A program made the translations under genes and the position numbers. Positions 35,766 through 47,899 of a DNA stretch of 64,000 nucleotides are shown here, in pieces. The notes under the pieces are model-generated. The model was not told where the DNA came from and made no database searches. It worked only from the letters and a program-made list of their open reading frames with translations. Position 1 is the first letter of the stretch. Every line of letters begins with the position of its first letter. Source of the stretch: Entophlyctis helioformis (lineage: Eukaryota > Chytridiomycota > Chytridiomycetes > Chytridiales > Chytriomycetaceae); NCBI GenBank assembly GCA_025526915.1, contig JAHLKH010000102.1, positions 29,276 to 93,275 on the forward strand, written 5' to 3'.

Positions 35766-36183
35766 ATGTCGAGCAAGGACGCCGACGCCACAACGCCAAA
35801 GGACGGCAGCAGTCTGGCTGGCGCCGGGGCCGGGGCCGGGGCTGGCGCTGCGGCAGGCGCCGGGGCCGGCGGCATGGGCAGCCTGTACAGCCCGTCGGAC
35901 GTCGAGTCCATCGGCAGCTCGGCCAGCAGCCGCCCGCCCGGCGCCGCAAGCACGTCCAGCCTCGCCTCGCTCGGCGCGACCGCAACAGCAACAGCAACCA
36001 CGACAGCAACAACAACAACAAAGCCCGGCCACACGAGCCTGGGCGCCAGCGGGGCCCTGGGGGCGGCTGCGCTCGGCCCCGTCGGCGGGCTGCTGGGCGG
36101 CGAGGTGGCCATGCCGCCCGTCGACGAGATCAAGATTATGCTCGAGCTGCTCATGGTGAGCTGCCTGCCACTCCATCTGGCTT

Positions 36184-36222
<39 letters not shown>

Positions 36223-39200
36223 TGCCGTCGCTCCCACGCCATCTGAACACGCATCCATTCCGCCGCAACGGCACGCTTCCCCGTGTCTTGTGTTGGCTTG
36301 CCTTGCCTTGCCTAGCATATGCAACCATGCCATGCCATGCCATGCCGTGCCGTGCCGTGCCGTGCCGTGCCGTGCCGTGCCGTGCCGTGCCATGCCATGC
36401 CGTGCAGTCGCCGCCAGACGTAAAGATGGCCAGATGGCATGACGGCTAGATGCACGGCTGGAAGGCGTGACGTGTGTGGCCGTGGGACGTGTCAGCGGGC
36501 TGCCCCCGCCCTTCATCTCCCTGCGCCACCCGCGTGCGACCGCCGCTGATCGGGCGTGTCTGGCGTGTCTGGCGTGTCTGGCGCATCGGGGCGTGTCCCG
36601 ACACGTATTTATTGCCACTCGTGCGCTGGCTGTCTGCGTGGCCGACTGGCTGACTCTGGCTCACTCTGGCTGACGCTGGCGGCTCGCAGGAGGACCTCAA
36701 CCTGACAGAAGACAAAAAGGACGTGCTCCGCAAGCTGCCCGATGAACGCAAGTGGATGATGCTGCTGCAGCATCTCGGCGAGCGCTATCGTGCTGGCCCG
36801 CAAGAGGTCCTGCAGGAGATCCAGGAGATCCAGAAACTCAAGGACGGCGCCGACAAGGAGCTCCTCACGAACCTAGTCGTCTCGCTGCGCTCGCGTCCCA
36901 TTCGCTGGATCAGCGGCTTCATCGACCACGGCGGCTTTGCCGTGCTTCTGGACAATCTCAACGAGCTCGAGTCGGCCAAAATGTAGGCCGCGTGGCTGCC
37001 GATCGTGCACATTTCGTTGGCACGCGTTGCCGCCCGCTGCTCACACACTCACACTCACACACACAAAACAGCCACAACGAGTTTGAGGAACTGTACATCA
37101 AATGCCTCAAGTCGCTCATGAACAACAAGGTTGGTTGCTCCTGCGCACGTCTCTCGGCATGGCATGCAGCTGACCAGCCCCTTGCCATCTCGCCGCACTT
37201 GAATGTGGCCGCGCACCTCCCAGATCGGCCTGTCTGCCGTCCTTGAGACAGAAGGCGCTCTCAACGTCATTGCCCTGTCCTTGCGCTCTCCGTCGGCTCG
37301 CACACGCGCGCTGGTGCTTGAAATCTTTGGTGCCGTCTGTCTGATCCCTGGCGGCCACAGCTGCGTCTTGCAGGCCATGGATGCGCTTCGTGACGAGGCC
37401 AACACGCGCTTCCGCTTTGAGATGGTTGTGTACTGCTTGTGGCTCAGCTGCAAGGGCATGACCCCGCTGGACAAGGAGTTGCAGGTGTGTCGGTTTGCAC
37501 GGCACAGCACGGCATGGCATCGCACTGCCCGGCGCTCACGCAGCAAATGTGTTGGTCCTGATGTCGCATTTGCAGGTCGCCAGCATGTCGTTTATCAATG
37601 CTGTCGTCTGTGGTGGACCAGGCGTCGATCTCGAGTTCCGCATGCACATGCGCTACGAGTTTATCCAGCTGGGTCTGCTGCAGCTCATTGAGGTACGCCG
37701 CCTCTACGGCATCCCACTCAATCCCTGAACACATCCTCCATACCTCGCGCTGCGCCTCTCTGACTTGGTGCTGTTGGGTAGAAAATCGTGCACTTGGAAA
37801 ACGATCTGCTTCAGACGCAGATTGACGTCTGGATTGCGGGCCAAGACGCGGATGAACAAGAGTGGTTTGGACGCTTGGAGCAGAAGCCTTTCAACAAGGA
37901 CGATCCCGAGGAGCTGTCCAAGCGGCTGCTCGAGGCCATGCGCTCAACTTCCTGTCAGGGTCCTTACGTCTCTCTCCAGCATCATCTTGCGCTGCTTCCA
38001 TCCAATCCACTGGAAAGGTGCGCTGCAGGCACCCCATGGTGCCAATCTGCCAAATGCCCACCACGGCACATGCGCTGACGCCCTCATGCACAACCTGGCC
38101 CGGTGGACAGACTCAACTACATGATGATCATTGACAAGATTGTCCAGCAGGTGGTGCTGCAGCGTGACGGAGAAGACCCCGACCCCATGGCCGCGCTGGT
38201 CAACATCGACGTGCGTAGTCTGGTGGGCGACATGACCAGCACCGAGATCCTCAAGGAGCAGGAGGAAAAGTACCGCAAGCAGCTGGAGAAATCCAAGCGT
38301 CTTGAAAAGGAGATTACCTCCCTGAGCAAAGGTCGGCGCGCTCCTTGGCTTGCCGCTCCTCCCCCCAGTCGCGACGGCTGACTGTTTTGTGCTGTGGGAC
38401 AGGCGGAGAGCCGGCGTCGGACGAAGTCAAGATGAAGCTCATGAATGCACAGCGGCAGATCAAGGAGCTCGAGGCGCTCCTCAAGGAAAAGATCTCCACA
38501 GTCGAAGGCGGGGAGGCGCTTTTGGAAAAGTTCAAAGCATTGCTCGGCAACATCCCCCGGGTCAGTCTCCATTGCAGTGGCCAGATGCCAAGTCGCGTCG
38601 AGTGCCTGTAAAATGGCTGACATGTCTTTTGTGGACAGGACGCGCCGGGTCTCTCTGGTGCTCCCGCAGTGTCATCGACAGCACCACCGCCACCTCCTAT
38701 GCCACCCGGTATGGGAGGACCACCTCCCCACCACCTCCTCCTATGCCACCGGAATGGGAGGACCACCGCCACCGCCGCCTCCGCCATGCCACCGGGAATG
38801 GGAGGACCACCGCCTCCACCACCACCTCCTATGCCACCGGGAATGGGAGGCGGTCCGCCACCTCCTCCTCCACCACCCATGCCGCCAGGGATGGGAGGAC
38901 CACCGCCACCACCTCCTCCTCCAATGCCGCCCGGTATGGGAGGTGGCCCACCTCCACCACCGCCTCCGCCAATGCCACCGGGGATGGGAGGACCACCGCC
39001 TCCACCGCCTCCACCGCCTGGATTTGGCGGCCCACCGCCGCCTCCCCCACCGCCTGGATTTGGAGGCCCACCACCGCCGCCGCCGCCTCCAGGGTTTGGT
39101 GGCGGCCCTCCTCCGCCGCCGCCGCCTCCTGGTATGGGCGGTCCGCCACCGCCACCCCCGCCGGGCATGGGCGGACCCCCACCGCCGCCGTTTGGAGGAG

Positions 39201-41808
39201 GATACGCGCCCGCGTCCTTTGCTCCGGCCGGCCCCAAGCCCAAGCCCACCAACATGTCGTCCAAGCCGCTCAAGTCGTTCAATTGGACCAAGCTTCCGCC
39301 GCAAAAGACCAAAGAAACCATTTGGGGCGAGCTTGACGACGAAGACATCCACAAGAAGCTTCGCGGCGATGGCTACAACCAGTTTGAAGAGCTGTTTGCC
39401 GCCAAAGAGACCAAGGTGGCAGATAAGCCTGCAACAAGCAAGGAGGACTGTGAGTGGGATTTTTGCCGACGCTTGTTGTGAGAGCACCGTGCTGATCATG
39501 TTGCTCATGGCGGGGGCACCAACAGTGAACAAGGAAATCACCTTCCTGGATCCAAAGCGATCTCAAAACTGCAGTGCGTGTCTGCTTCTGCTCTACTGCG
39601 TTGTGCTTTCTGGCTGGCCGGTCGTGCCATTCTTTGCTGACGATTTGCCCGCGTCTTCTTTCGCCAAAGACATTATGCTCAAGGCCGTCAAGCTGGATCC
39701 CAAGCTGATCAAGCGCGCCATTCTGACAGTGGACATGGACACGCTGCCGCGGTTTGTCCTGGCCGAGCTGCTCAAGTTTATTCCAACCGATGACGAAATC
39801 GCAGCCCTCAAGCAGTACGAAAAGGAAGTGTCCAAGCTTGCAAATGCCGAGCGGTTCATGTACGAGATTTCAGAAATCTCGCATTACGAGCGCAAGCTCA
39901 AGGCCATGCATTTCAATGCATCCTTTGCCGAGTTTGAAGACGACGCCGAGACGCTCATTAATGGGCTCCAGAAAGCCAGTGAGGACGTGATTGGCAGCAA
40001 AAAGTTCAAGGAACTGCTCAAGGTATGCAGATGCTGCTTTCTGCATGGCCATGTTCGCGACCGTGATCTGTCCTTACACGGCCGTGTTATGACGACTGCC
40101 AGGTCATTCTCGCTCTTGGAAACTACATGAACTCGGGTGCCCGTGGCGGTGCGTATGGATTCAAGCTGGGAAGTCTGCTCAAGGCAAGTCTGTGCTCCGT
40201 CGATGGGCAAGGCGGCATGATTCATGTGGATATGTGTCGTACTCGTGACACATGTTGACTGTCGCTGGATGCTTGACAGCTGGGCGATACCAAGTCGACC
40301 GTGCAGGGCCGCAAGCACACGCTGCTTCACTACCTCGCCGAGATGATTGACACACGGTTCCCCAACATTCAAGGCTTTGACAAGGACCTCATTCACGTCG
40401 AAGAAGGTTCCAAAGGTGAGACCGAGCGCGTTGCTGGTCTTGCCGTCACATCGACCCACTGGTGCATGCGATAAGTGCAGTCCTGACCATGGGCACACAC
40501 GTCCCCAGTCACGGTGGCACAGATCCGTCTGAGTCTCATCACAATCCGTGAAAACCTCAAGGGCGTGGAAGACCTGCTCGAGACTCTGTCCAAGACCGAA
40601 AAGTCAGACAAGGGTCCGAGCGGCAAAGAGCCCAAAGACGCCAAGGAGAAGCAGGTCGACAAGAAGGCTTCCAACTCGTCGATGCTGTCCACAACCTCGG
40701 CTGCGTCGGCGTCATCGGCCAAGCTGGGAGGCAAATTCATTGACATCATGTCCGCCTTTTATGAGCAGACGAAAAAGGTGTACGACGATCTCGAAGAGCG
40801 GTTCAAAAAGGCCGAAAAGACGTACGAGGAGGCGTTGGCACTGTACGGCGAAGACCCCAAGACGGCAACGCCTGAAGACTTTTTCGGCACGTTTGCCAAG
40901 TTTACGCAGAGTGTCATGGCAGCCAAGGCTGAAAACGACCAGGCGGCCGCCAAGGAGGTGGAGTTGCGGAAACGCGAGGAAGCCATCAAGGTGGGCGATA
41001 CAACGACCATGTCCGCGTTTTGCCCAGTCACGCCATTGTGGCGTGTCGTGTTTGGTGTAGTTGATGCTCACGCGTGGCATGGCAGGATCGCGAGGCGCGC
41101 AAACGCAACCGCAAAGACACGCCGACCCACAAGAGCAATCCTGCCGAAAAGGACGGCGGCTTGGACGATATCATTTCGTCTATCCGCACGGGCAAGGCGT
41201 TTAGCAACAACGACACGCCGTCTGCAGTCCCCCGCCAGCGACGCGCACATCGCGACAGCCACGCTGCCGCCGACGGCCAAAAGGACGCCGCCGCAGCGGC
41301 AGCAGGAGGAGCAACTGCAGGCGGACACGGAGGTGCGGGGGCGGACGGGAAGCGCGACGACAAGGATGGGGCGGGTGCAGGCGAAGGCAAGGCGGGCCAC
41401 AAGCACATTTCACGTGAGACATCGAGTGCACACCTCAAGGAAAAGTCGTTCCAGACGGCCGAGCAAGGCGCCGTTGGGCGATTGCGACGCCAGGGGTCGT
41501 TCAAGGACCGCAACGGCGTACCGCAGGGCAAGGACACCCTTGCCAGCGCCAAGTCGGCACTGCACAAGGACCCAACATCGGGGCTGAGGAGCACGCCGAG
41601 CAAAGAGGCGATGCCGGTGAATCTGCAAAAGGATCTCAAGTCGACGGGTCTGCTTAAGGAATCGTCGCGCGACATTCGCAACCGGTTTGAGGCTGTTGCC
41701 AAGACGGACACGGCGCCTGTGCCCATGCCAGTTGCATCAGCATCGGCATCCACACCTGCAGCTGCGCCAGCGGTCCCCACCAGCCCAACCAAGAAGCAAT
41801 CGCAGTGA
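35766..41808 (+). CDS. Diaphanous-related formin (GBD/FH3-FH1-FH2-DAD)
   Basis: Exon 1 (35766-36155) and exon 2 (36690-36982) begin a long multi-exon gene ending at 41808. After an Ala/Gly/Ser-rich N-terminus come GBD/FH3 repeats (LNLTEDKKDVLRKLPDERKW, ALNVIALSLRSPSARTRALV, FINAVVCGGPGVDLEFRMHM), a coiled coil, an FH1 domain of MPPGMGGPPPPPPPP-type repeats (about 38690-39190), and an FH2 domain: KSFNWTKLPPQKTKETIWGE, FLDPKRSQN, LGNYMNSGARGGAYGFKLGS, and the lasso/knob elements. The tail has GGLDDIISSIRTGKAF, a DAD autoinhibitory motif, followed by basic residues. Such formins are Rho-activated nucleators of unbranched actin filaments. Part of the FH1 is read in a shifted frame (see findings). 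A Lys/Ala-rich extension follows the DAD. Confidence 0.93.
36327..36405. repeat. CCRTG pentanucleotide array in formin intron 1
   Basis: About 15 tandem units of CCATG or CCGTG. It may be polymorphic. It lies in the intron between the formin's first two coding exons. Confidence 0.9.
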
Positions 41809-42019
41809 TGCAGACGCTGTCCCGTTCTGGTGGAGTGGTGGACAGGCAAGCATTCGATTGAAACGAACAATAGACCACTTGACCCCTACGTAGCAGGCAC
41901 AGTGTAGAGTGTGCCCGTTTTCATTGGGCGTGCAGCCATGTGCAGGCCATGTGCAGACAAGGTGTAGCATACAGACAAGGGAATCGGACAGGCGGATCAA
42001 ACAGGTCGGCAAGGTCCGT
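41809..42019. other. Convergent intergenic region, formin / acireductone dioxygenase
   Basis: About 210 bp between the two stop codons. I see no gene; there is a GAACAATAGACC segment at about 41862 that could belong to a 3' end signal. Confidence 0.5.
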
Positions 42020-43236
42020 TCACTCTGCAGCGACGGCAGAGGCCTTGTCAGCCTGCTCAACGGACGCATCAGCAGCGACCGACACAGGGACGGTCTCGGT
42101 GTCGGTAGCACCAGCACCAGCCGACGCGTCAACACTCTTGGTGCGCTTACTGGCAGGCGTGTCTTGGCCGGTGGCAGTTTCAGCGGTTTTGGGCTCGACA
42201 GCCTCGTCGGCAGTGCGCTTGGCAGTGACTGCGGCAGCGGCAGCCTTGGCCTCGAGAAAGTCGCGCACGTACTCGAGACGCCGGGGGTGGGTCTCGGTCT
42301 CGGCGTCGCGGTTGATGGGTGTCCACTTGGGGTCCTGTTCAACGAGAATCCGCAGTGTCAGACTGGCGTGTGTCCTCAGGCATGCCGATGCTGGCCAGGA
42401 CAGACGGGCAATGCATGCACACACACACACACCTCCTTGAACAGACGCATGGCCTTGAGGTAGTTGGTGTTGTCGAGGATGAAGCGGTGGTAGCTTCCAG
42501 CAGGCTGTCGTGGCGCAGCAAGTCAGTGATCTCGGTGCGCAAGTTGGGGGGGCTGCTTCAAAGCAGAGCGACTCACGAGAATGATCATGTCGCCCTTGAA
42601 GGTGTGGATGCGGATCCATCTGTCGTTTTTGTCGCGGATGTCAAAGAAGCCCGAGCCGTCGAGGATGTAGCGGATCTCCTCGTCATCGTGAATGTGTCTG
42701 TGTGGGGCCGGCCGCGGGCAAGCGTCAGCTGCTGTGGCTCGCAATGGCGGCACGGCCGAGCGAAATGGCGTCACGGGCCGAGACGACGATATCTCCGGGG
42801 CGGAGAAAGAGCCGGCGCAGCAACTTACTCGGTGAAGAAGGTCTTGAGCTTCTCGTCGTAGTTGGGCAGGGTGTCCTTGGCGATGTTGATCTGCAGGGCA
42901 GGGGAGTGCAGGGGAGTGCAGTGCGGGGTTGTGCAGTGCGGGGTTGTGTAGTGCGGGGTTGTGCAGCGCAGTGGTTTCATGTGTGAGACAGCCGTGAGAC
43001 AGCAGCGAGACAGCCGTGAGACAGCAGCGAGACAACAGGCTCACCTCGTCGCGGCTGACGTACTTGCGCTCCTTGGCGAGCTCGTTGACCTTGTCCAGCT
43101 CGGTGTCGGGGTTGAACGTCCAGTGCAGCACGCCGAGGGACGCCAGATGGTCGAGCGTCACCTCCTGGTTGGGCTCGTACTTGTGGGCCTCGCGGGGGTC
43201 CTCGGGGCTGTCGGCATAGAACCAGGCCGTGACCAT
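42020..43236 (-). CDS. ADI1: Acireductone dioxygenase (methionine salvage)
   Basis: Five exons (43236-43045, 42890-42829, 42697-42577, 42504-42433, 42334-42020) give 253 residues. The cupin metal site is complete: [12 protein letters not shown] supplies two His and one Glu, and [11 protein letters not shown] the third His. Other family segments are [17 protein letters not shown] and [12 protein letters not shown]. The enzyme cleaves acireductone; with iron it yields the methionine precursor, with nickel CO and formate. After the usual ~180-residue core there is a ~65-residue low-complexity Ala/Thr/Glu tail with KRTKSVD, which could be a nuclear-targeting addition; this is not part of the conserved fold. 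It diverges from the ferredoxin-like gene across 204 bp. Confidence 0.95.
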
Positions 43237-43440
43237 GTTGGCAGTTGGCAGTTGCTGAACGTTTGGCAAACGCTGGCCAATCGGATGGCTGCCGTCACCG
43301 CCGGTCTCAGAGCGGTCACCTGTACCCGGTTGCCCTTGCACACAACGTTTGCTCGGTCGAGGCGGCACTGCACGCATCGCCCACTCTACTCGCCCCACTC
43401 CCTCCACCCCCTCTCCTCCCCGCACTCGCCGCCCCTCGCC
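43237..43440. promoter_or_regulatory. Divergent promoter, acireductone dioxygenase / Apd1-like gene
   Basis: 204 bp between start codons. The right half is pyrimidine-rich (CCACTCTACTCGCCCCACTCC, about 43380-43400, and onward to the ATG), a common feature of start regions of expressed fungal genes. No TATA box. Confidence 0.45.
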
Positions 43441-44556
43441 ATGCAGCGCCGCCTGTCCAAGATTGGCGGCTCCGTCTACAATCTGGCTGCCGCCATGGCC
43501 AAGTCCACGTCGTCGCTGGCGTCGTCGCTGGCCTTCCAGTCCAACGAAAACCTCAAGGACGCCGCCTCGCAGTCCGACGCCTCGCAGTCCGACGCCAAGC
43601 AGCCAATCCAGCAGCCAAGCCAGCCGCCAATCCAGCAGCCAAGCCAGCAGCCTCAAGTGCCGGCGGTTGAAAAGGACGACGGCCCCTCGAGCCACGTCCA
43701 CTTTGCCGACTCGCCATGCAACACCTGCGAGAACCCGTGCGCCGAGCATCCGCAGCTGCCCGACTATCTGGCCAAGAAGATCGACCAAGACCTTCCGTTG
43801 GAGGGCACCATGAAGCCGTACGCCCAGCACATCCTGATCCGTGTCGGCAAGGGACGCAGCTGGGCCGACGATCTTGACTCCACTCCCGACTCGTTTGTCG
43901 TCCGCGTCGCCCAGGCCGTGTCGGCCAAGAAGCTGCCCTTCCGCACCCTGATCACGGCGTTCGAGTCCAACGACGACGTCGAAGGCCTGGAAGAGACCGC
44001 CGAGCAGGCGCAGGTTGTGTTTTACCCGCAGAGCCTGGCCATGGACCGTCTGGCGGTGGCCGACATTGCCGCTGCCATCGATTGGCTTGCCGGCACGGTG
44101 AATGCACCTTCCTCTGTGCAAACGCCTGCCACTGCTTCAGCAATCATCGCGTCGGCGCCCGAGGCTCTTGCTGCATCGACGGGCATGCGCGTCTGGCACC
44201 ACAAGACGACCCTGTTTGTGTGCACGCATAAGCGCCGCGACAAGCGCTGCGGTGTTGCCGGCCCCATGCTCGTGGACGAGTTCACCAAGGCGTTTGGCGA
44301 GATGGGTCTGACCAGCCAAGACGTTGGCGTGTACGGCGTCAGCCACTTTGGCGGCCACAAGTTTGCCGGCAACGTGATTGTGTACCACGGCGAGGCAGAC
44401 GGCAGCGTGGTCGGCGACTGGCTGGGCCGAGTGCGCACCTGCCACGTGCGTCCCATTCTGGCAACGACTGTGCAGCAGGGCAAGATCTTCCGCGAGCTGT
44501 GGCGCGGACGCATGGACGCGCTGCCAGTCCCCAAGCCGAGCACGCCAGCATGGTGA
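43441..44556 (+). CDS. Thioredoxin-like [2Fe-2S] ferredoxin, Apd1/Aim32 (sucrase/ferredoxin-like) family
   Basis: A single exon of 371 codons. The N-terminus (about 1-80) is Ser/Gln-rich with a PIQQPSQ repeat. The first thioredoxin-like half has [20 protein letters not shown] and the second has [20 protein letters not shown] followed by [20 protein letters not shown]. The Cys residues after FVCTHK and the two His of SHFGGH match the Cys/His cluster-binding region of Apd1/Aim32 proteins, described as having [2Fe-2S] clusters with two histidine ligands. Location could be cytosolic (Apd1) or mitochondrial (Aim32); the N-terminus is not a clear presequence. The last ~380 bp are in block B and are repeated, truncated, at 14579-14965. 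Confidence 0.9.
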   Translation: MQRRLSKIGGSVYNLAAAMAKSTSSLASSLAFQSNENLKDAASQSDASQSDAKQPIQQPSQPPIQQPSQQPQVPAVEKDDGPSSHVHFADSPCNTCENPCAEHPQLPDYLAKKIDQDLPLEGTMKPYAQHILIRVGKGRSWADDLDSTPDSFVVRVAQAVSAKKLPFRTLITAFESNDDVEGLEETAEQAQVVFYPQSLAMDRLAVADIAAAIDWLAGTVNAPSSVQTPATASAIIASAPEALAASTGMRVWHHKTTLFVCTHKRRDKRCGVAGPMLVDEFTKAFGEMGLTSQDVGVYGVSHFGGHKFAGNVIVYHGEADGSVVGDWLGRVRTCHVRPILATTVQQGKIFRELWRGRMDALPVPKPSTPAW

Positions 44557-46713
44557 CAAGGGCAGCGTGCTGCGACGGAGCGTGCCACGAATAAAGAGCG
44601 TCTGTCAGTGCATCCACCCCCGTGCTTTCCTGCCGTGTTGATCGTGCGGCACTTTACCCAGCCATCGACAGCACCGTCATCAACAACATCGTCAACAACA
44701 GCATTGACAGCATCAACAGATGGCAACCATCGAGGATCTTTACAACTGCTTCTCGTCGTTTTGCCAGTTCGGGTCGTCCCGCAACCTGTCCAGCATGGGG
44801 TCCATGACTGATCTTGCTGGCCCGACGATGGATGGTGAGCGGCGCAGTCCGGCTGTCGTCTGTCTGTCCGTCCGTGTGTCCGTGTGTCCGATGTCGCTGG
44901 CGGTTCCCCCCACCTGGCAGCACTGCTTGAGTTGGCGACGGTGACAACAAGCCGCTTGTGCACGATCAATCGGCCGTGCAGGCTTGTGGCATCTGCCGAG
45001 GCAGTCTGTGCGGTGGCCAGGTGGTGCAGGCCAGCCAACACGTCCTTTTGAACCCACTCACCCTCTGCCTGGCTGGCTGGCTGCCTGCCCGGTGCATTGC
45101 GTTTGGACTGACCATTTGCTTGCCATCTCCACGCACGTCTCGCGTCTGCCTGCTGCTTGGACCGCGACTCTGGCGCTGCGTGTCCGACTGCCTGGTGGCT
45201 GGGATGGGATGGGCGACACCACGGGCGGAACCACGGGCGACACAACGGCATTGGCACGTCTGCAGGTGCACGCTGGGCCAAGTTCTGCCGCGACTCGGGC
45301 CTCCTCGACAAGGACATCTCGGCCACCGACATTGACATCATGTTCAACAAGGTCAAGGCCAAGACGGCACGCCGCATCGACTTTGACCAGTTTCAGGCGG
45401 CCCTGCGGCTGATTGCGGCCAAGCGGTTCGGCAACAGCAAGTCGCCAACCGAGGCGTTTGCAGCCATCATCCGCACGATTGTCAATGGCAATGTGCGACC
45501 CGTGCTGCAGGGAACGGTGAGGCGGTCTGCGGGATGTGGCACGGCGCGCGTGTTGACTGACGGCTGCCTGATCGTTGCTGGCTCGTGGTTGCTGGCTCGT
45601 GGTTGCTGGCTGATCGTGGCTGCTGGCTCGTGGCTCGTGGCTGCTGGATGGCACAGGCTGCATCCAACGATGCCGTGACGCAGCGCATGACCGACCACAC
45701 GCTGTACACTGGCACGCACAAGAACCGCTTTGATGCGTCGGGCAACGGCCTGGGCATGTCCGGACGCGACCAGCCGTCGCGCACCAACGATCTGGCCAAG
45801 ATCACCAACCGCGAAGAGAGCAATGTGCGCGGCGTTCCCTTGTCGGCAGCATACGGCAGCAACAGCAACATGGCCGACGGCCGCTACAGCACCAGCTCGA
45901 TCACGCCGTCGATCCACAACAGCAGCAACAGCAGCCATGTCGGCAATGGGACGTCGAGTGGCAAGCGTGGCCATCAGTCAGTTGTGACGGCATCATCTGA
46001 GCGTCTTGGTGAGCACACGAGTGGAGCGGCTGTTTGCCGTGCTGTTGCCATGTGGACTGTGATGTGCACAGCAATGCCCACATGGAGGCAGGCGGATAGA
46101 TGGATTGGTGGTGAACGCATCGACTGACAGACACTTTGGCATGCATTGTGACACTTGATGGACAGATCTGCAGTCGAGCAAGCCAAAGAAGGTCGGCAGT
46201 CCGGTCAAGCGATCGACGTCCAACCTTGCCAACATCAAGCCATCAGAGCCAACCCCACTGAGCAGCCTGGTGTGTGTCGTGCTGGTGCTGACTGACTGAC
46301 TGACTGACTGACTGGACTGACTGACTGACTGACTGACTGCAATCCACATTTGCCATGGACGTGGTGACAGAACAAGCGGTCGACGTCGGGCAGCATGGGC
46401 AGCAGCGTGTTTGAGCGTCTGACAGACACCAAGGCATACACCGGAACACACAAGCACCGGTTCAACGACGACGGCAGCGGCCGTGGCATTGATGGCCGCG
46501 ATCCCAATGCAGGCACGAGTGGAACCAAGACGCTCGCGTCGATCCTGCGCACATAGAGGAGGGCACGCCATTTCCAAGCGAGCTGTGTCTGTGTGTGTCT
46601 GTGTGTGTGCTGGCCCTGTGGCGTTTTGGTGTCGTGGCGTGTTGGAACATTTCCGTGACGTCCGAGCTGCCTCCTTTCGGCATTGCCCCGGTTCAATCGT
46701 GAGTCAGAATGAA
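44173..46713. repeat. Inverted-duplication block B, copy 2
   Basis: These 2,541 bp are the inverted partner of 12395-14965. Here the ferredoxin-like gene continues intact across the left border, so this junction faces the inverted middle segment. On the right, 8 bp (GCCCTGTA) join it directly to block A copy 2. Confidence 0.93.
44720..46556 (+). CDS. TPPP: TPPP / p25-alpha protein, copy 2
   Basis: Five exons (44720-44834, 45266-45516, 45657-46008, 46166-46269, 46371-46556) join in phase to 335 residues. Domains: EF-hand-like p25-alpha core (about 1-130), linker with NREESNVRGVPLSAAY, and a C-terminus holding two copies of the YTGTHKxRF module, the first in exon 3 and the second in exon 5, separated by a Ser/Lys-rich linker. 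The protein should bind and bundle microtubules, most likely of the flagellum or zoospore cytoskeleton. Introns 2-4 are repeat-rich; intron 4 carries CTGA tetranucleotides. Nearly identical to the copy at 12552-14394. Confidence 0.93.
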
Positions 46714-46721
46714 GCCCTGTA

Positions 46722-47547
46722 GATCCAGGTGCCAGCGCAAGTGAATGAGCGCCACGATATTGTTGTGGATGGACGCAAGGTGTCTGGCTCTGCGTTCAAG
46801 CTCGTCAATGCGCGTGCGTATCACCACGGCACAATGCTCATTGACAGTGACGTGGCCAAGCTGTCGTGCTATCTGCGCGGCATTGACGAGGTATGCAGTG
46901 CTGGCATATGCGAAAGACTGTCTGGTGGAACGACTGGCAGGCTGACGGCTGGATCCAAGGGACGCATCGAAGGGCGTGGCGTCGAGAGCGTCAAGTCGCC
47001 CGTGGCATGTCTGCGGACACACTCGCTGACGGCTGCGCACGACAACTTTTGCAGTGCTGTCATGGCCGAGTTTCTGGAAATGTACGGAGGCGACGGCCAA
47101 GTGACGACGCTGACGCTGGACGACTTTTACGCGTCCAAGGATGTCCAAGAAACGTATCACCAGCTCAAGGTATGCAATGGGCGACTGGCTGATGTGTGGC
47201 AGCAGCCGTGGGTCTGTGTGTGCTTCTTTTGTGGCTGTGCGACTTGCTTGGTGGCGCACAGCAATGTGGACGATATGGCCGATGGAGGCGACGGCTGATG
47301 CACACAACCAACCGATGCTGGACAGAGCTGGGACTGGACGTTCGGACAGACGCCCGACTTTGTGCACCACATTCCAGTTGCGCCGACTGGCCAGACTGCA
47401 GCAGCAGCAGCAGGCGGAGCATCGATTCAGGAGCTGCAGGTATCTGTCAAGGGCGGACTGGTTGATGACGTTGCTGCCATCGACAGTCGGGGGCGGAATG
47501 TGGCGGTTGCAGAGTTGGAGGCGTTTCGCTTGCCCTTGCAAATTTGA
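46722..47547 (+). pseudogene. Fragment of the lipoate ligase gene (block A, copy 2)
   Basis: 46722-47523 is the inverted 802-bp partner of 15061-15862. It keeps the middle exons of the ligase (VNERHDIVVDGRKVSGSAFK to GGLVDDVAAIDSRGRNVAVA) with their introns, but has neither the first two exons with the GRNQ and RRLSGGGT motifs nor the true C-terminus: after ELEA the frame runs into unrelated sequence (FRLPLQI) and stops at 47547. It cannot be a working ligase. It follows block B copy 2 after 8 bp of filler. Confidence 0.93.
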
Positions 47548-47899
47548 TTGACACACAAGCTGACTCAGTCAAACAAGACAAATCCTCGCAGGTCAGCAAC
47601 CGCTGCCACGGCCGGCCAGACCCCCAAGCAAGCGGGGTCTCGAGTGGGCCAGCCTCGTCGACTCCCACGCTGTTGTTGTCCTTGTCGCCGCCGTCCTTGT
47701 CGTCGCCGTCCTTGTCGCATCAGCGCTGCTGGCTCTTGGACTCTGCTGACGCTCTCCTGCTGGAGGCGTAGGCTGCCCGTGCCAGACAAAACACAAGCAC
47801 GGCGAAAACTCCCGCTCCTGGAAAATTTTCTTATCGTGCTGTGCACCAAGGCACCCGCACCAATTTTCCTTTTCGGGTAAGATGAGCAAGCGTCGCCCG

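Noticed and set aside
12395..47523. Inverted duplication as ends of one large transposon
   Set aside because: The two blocks are in the same relative order at both loci and consist of ordinary host genes cut mid-gene; this fits an inversion scar, not terminal repeats.
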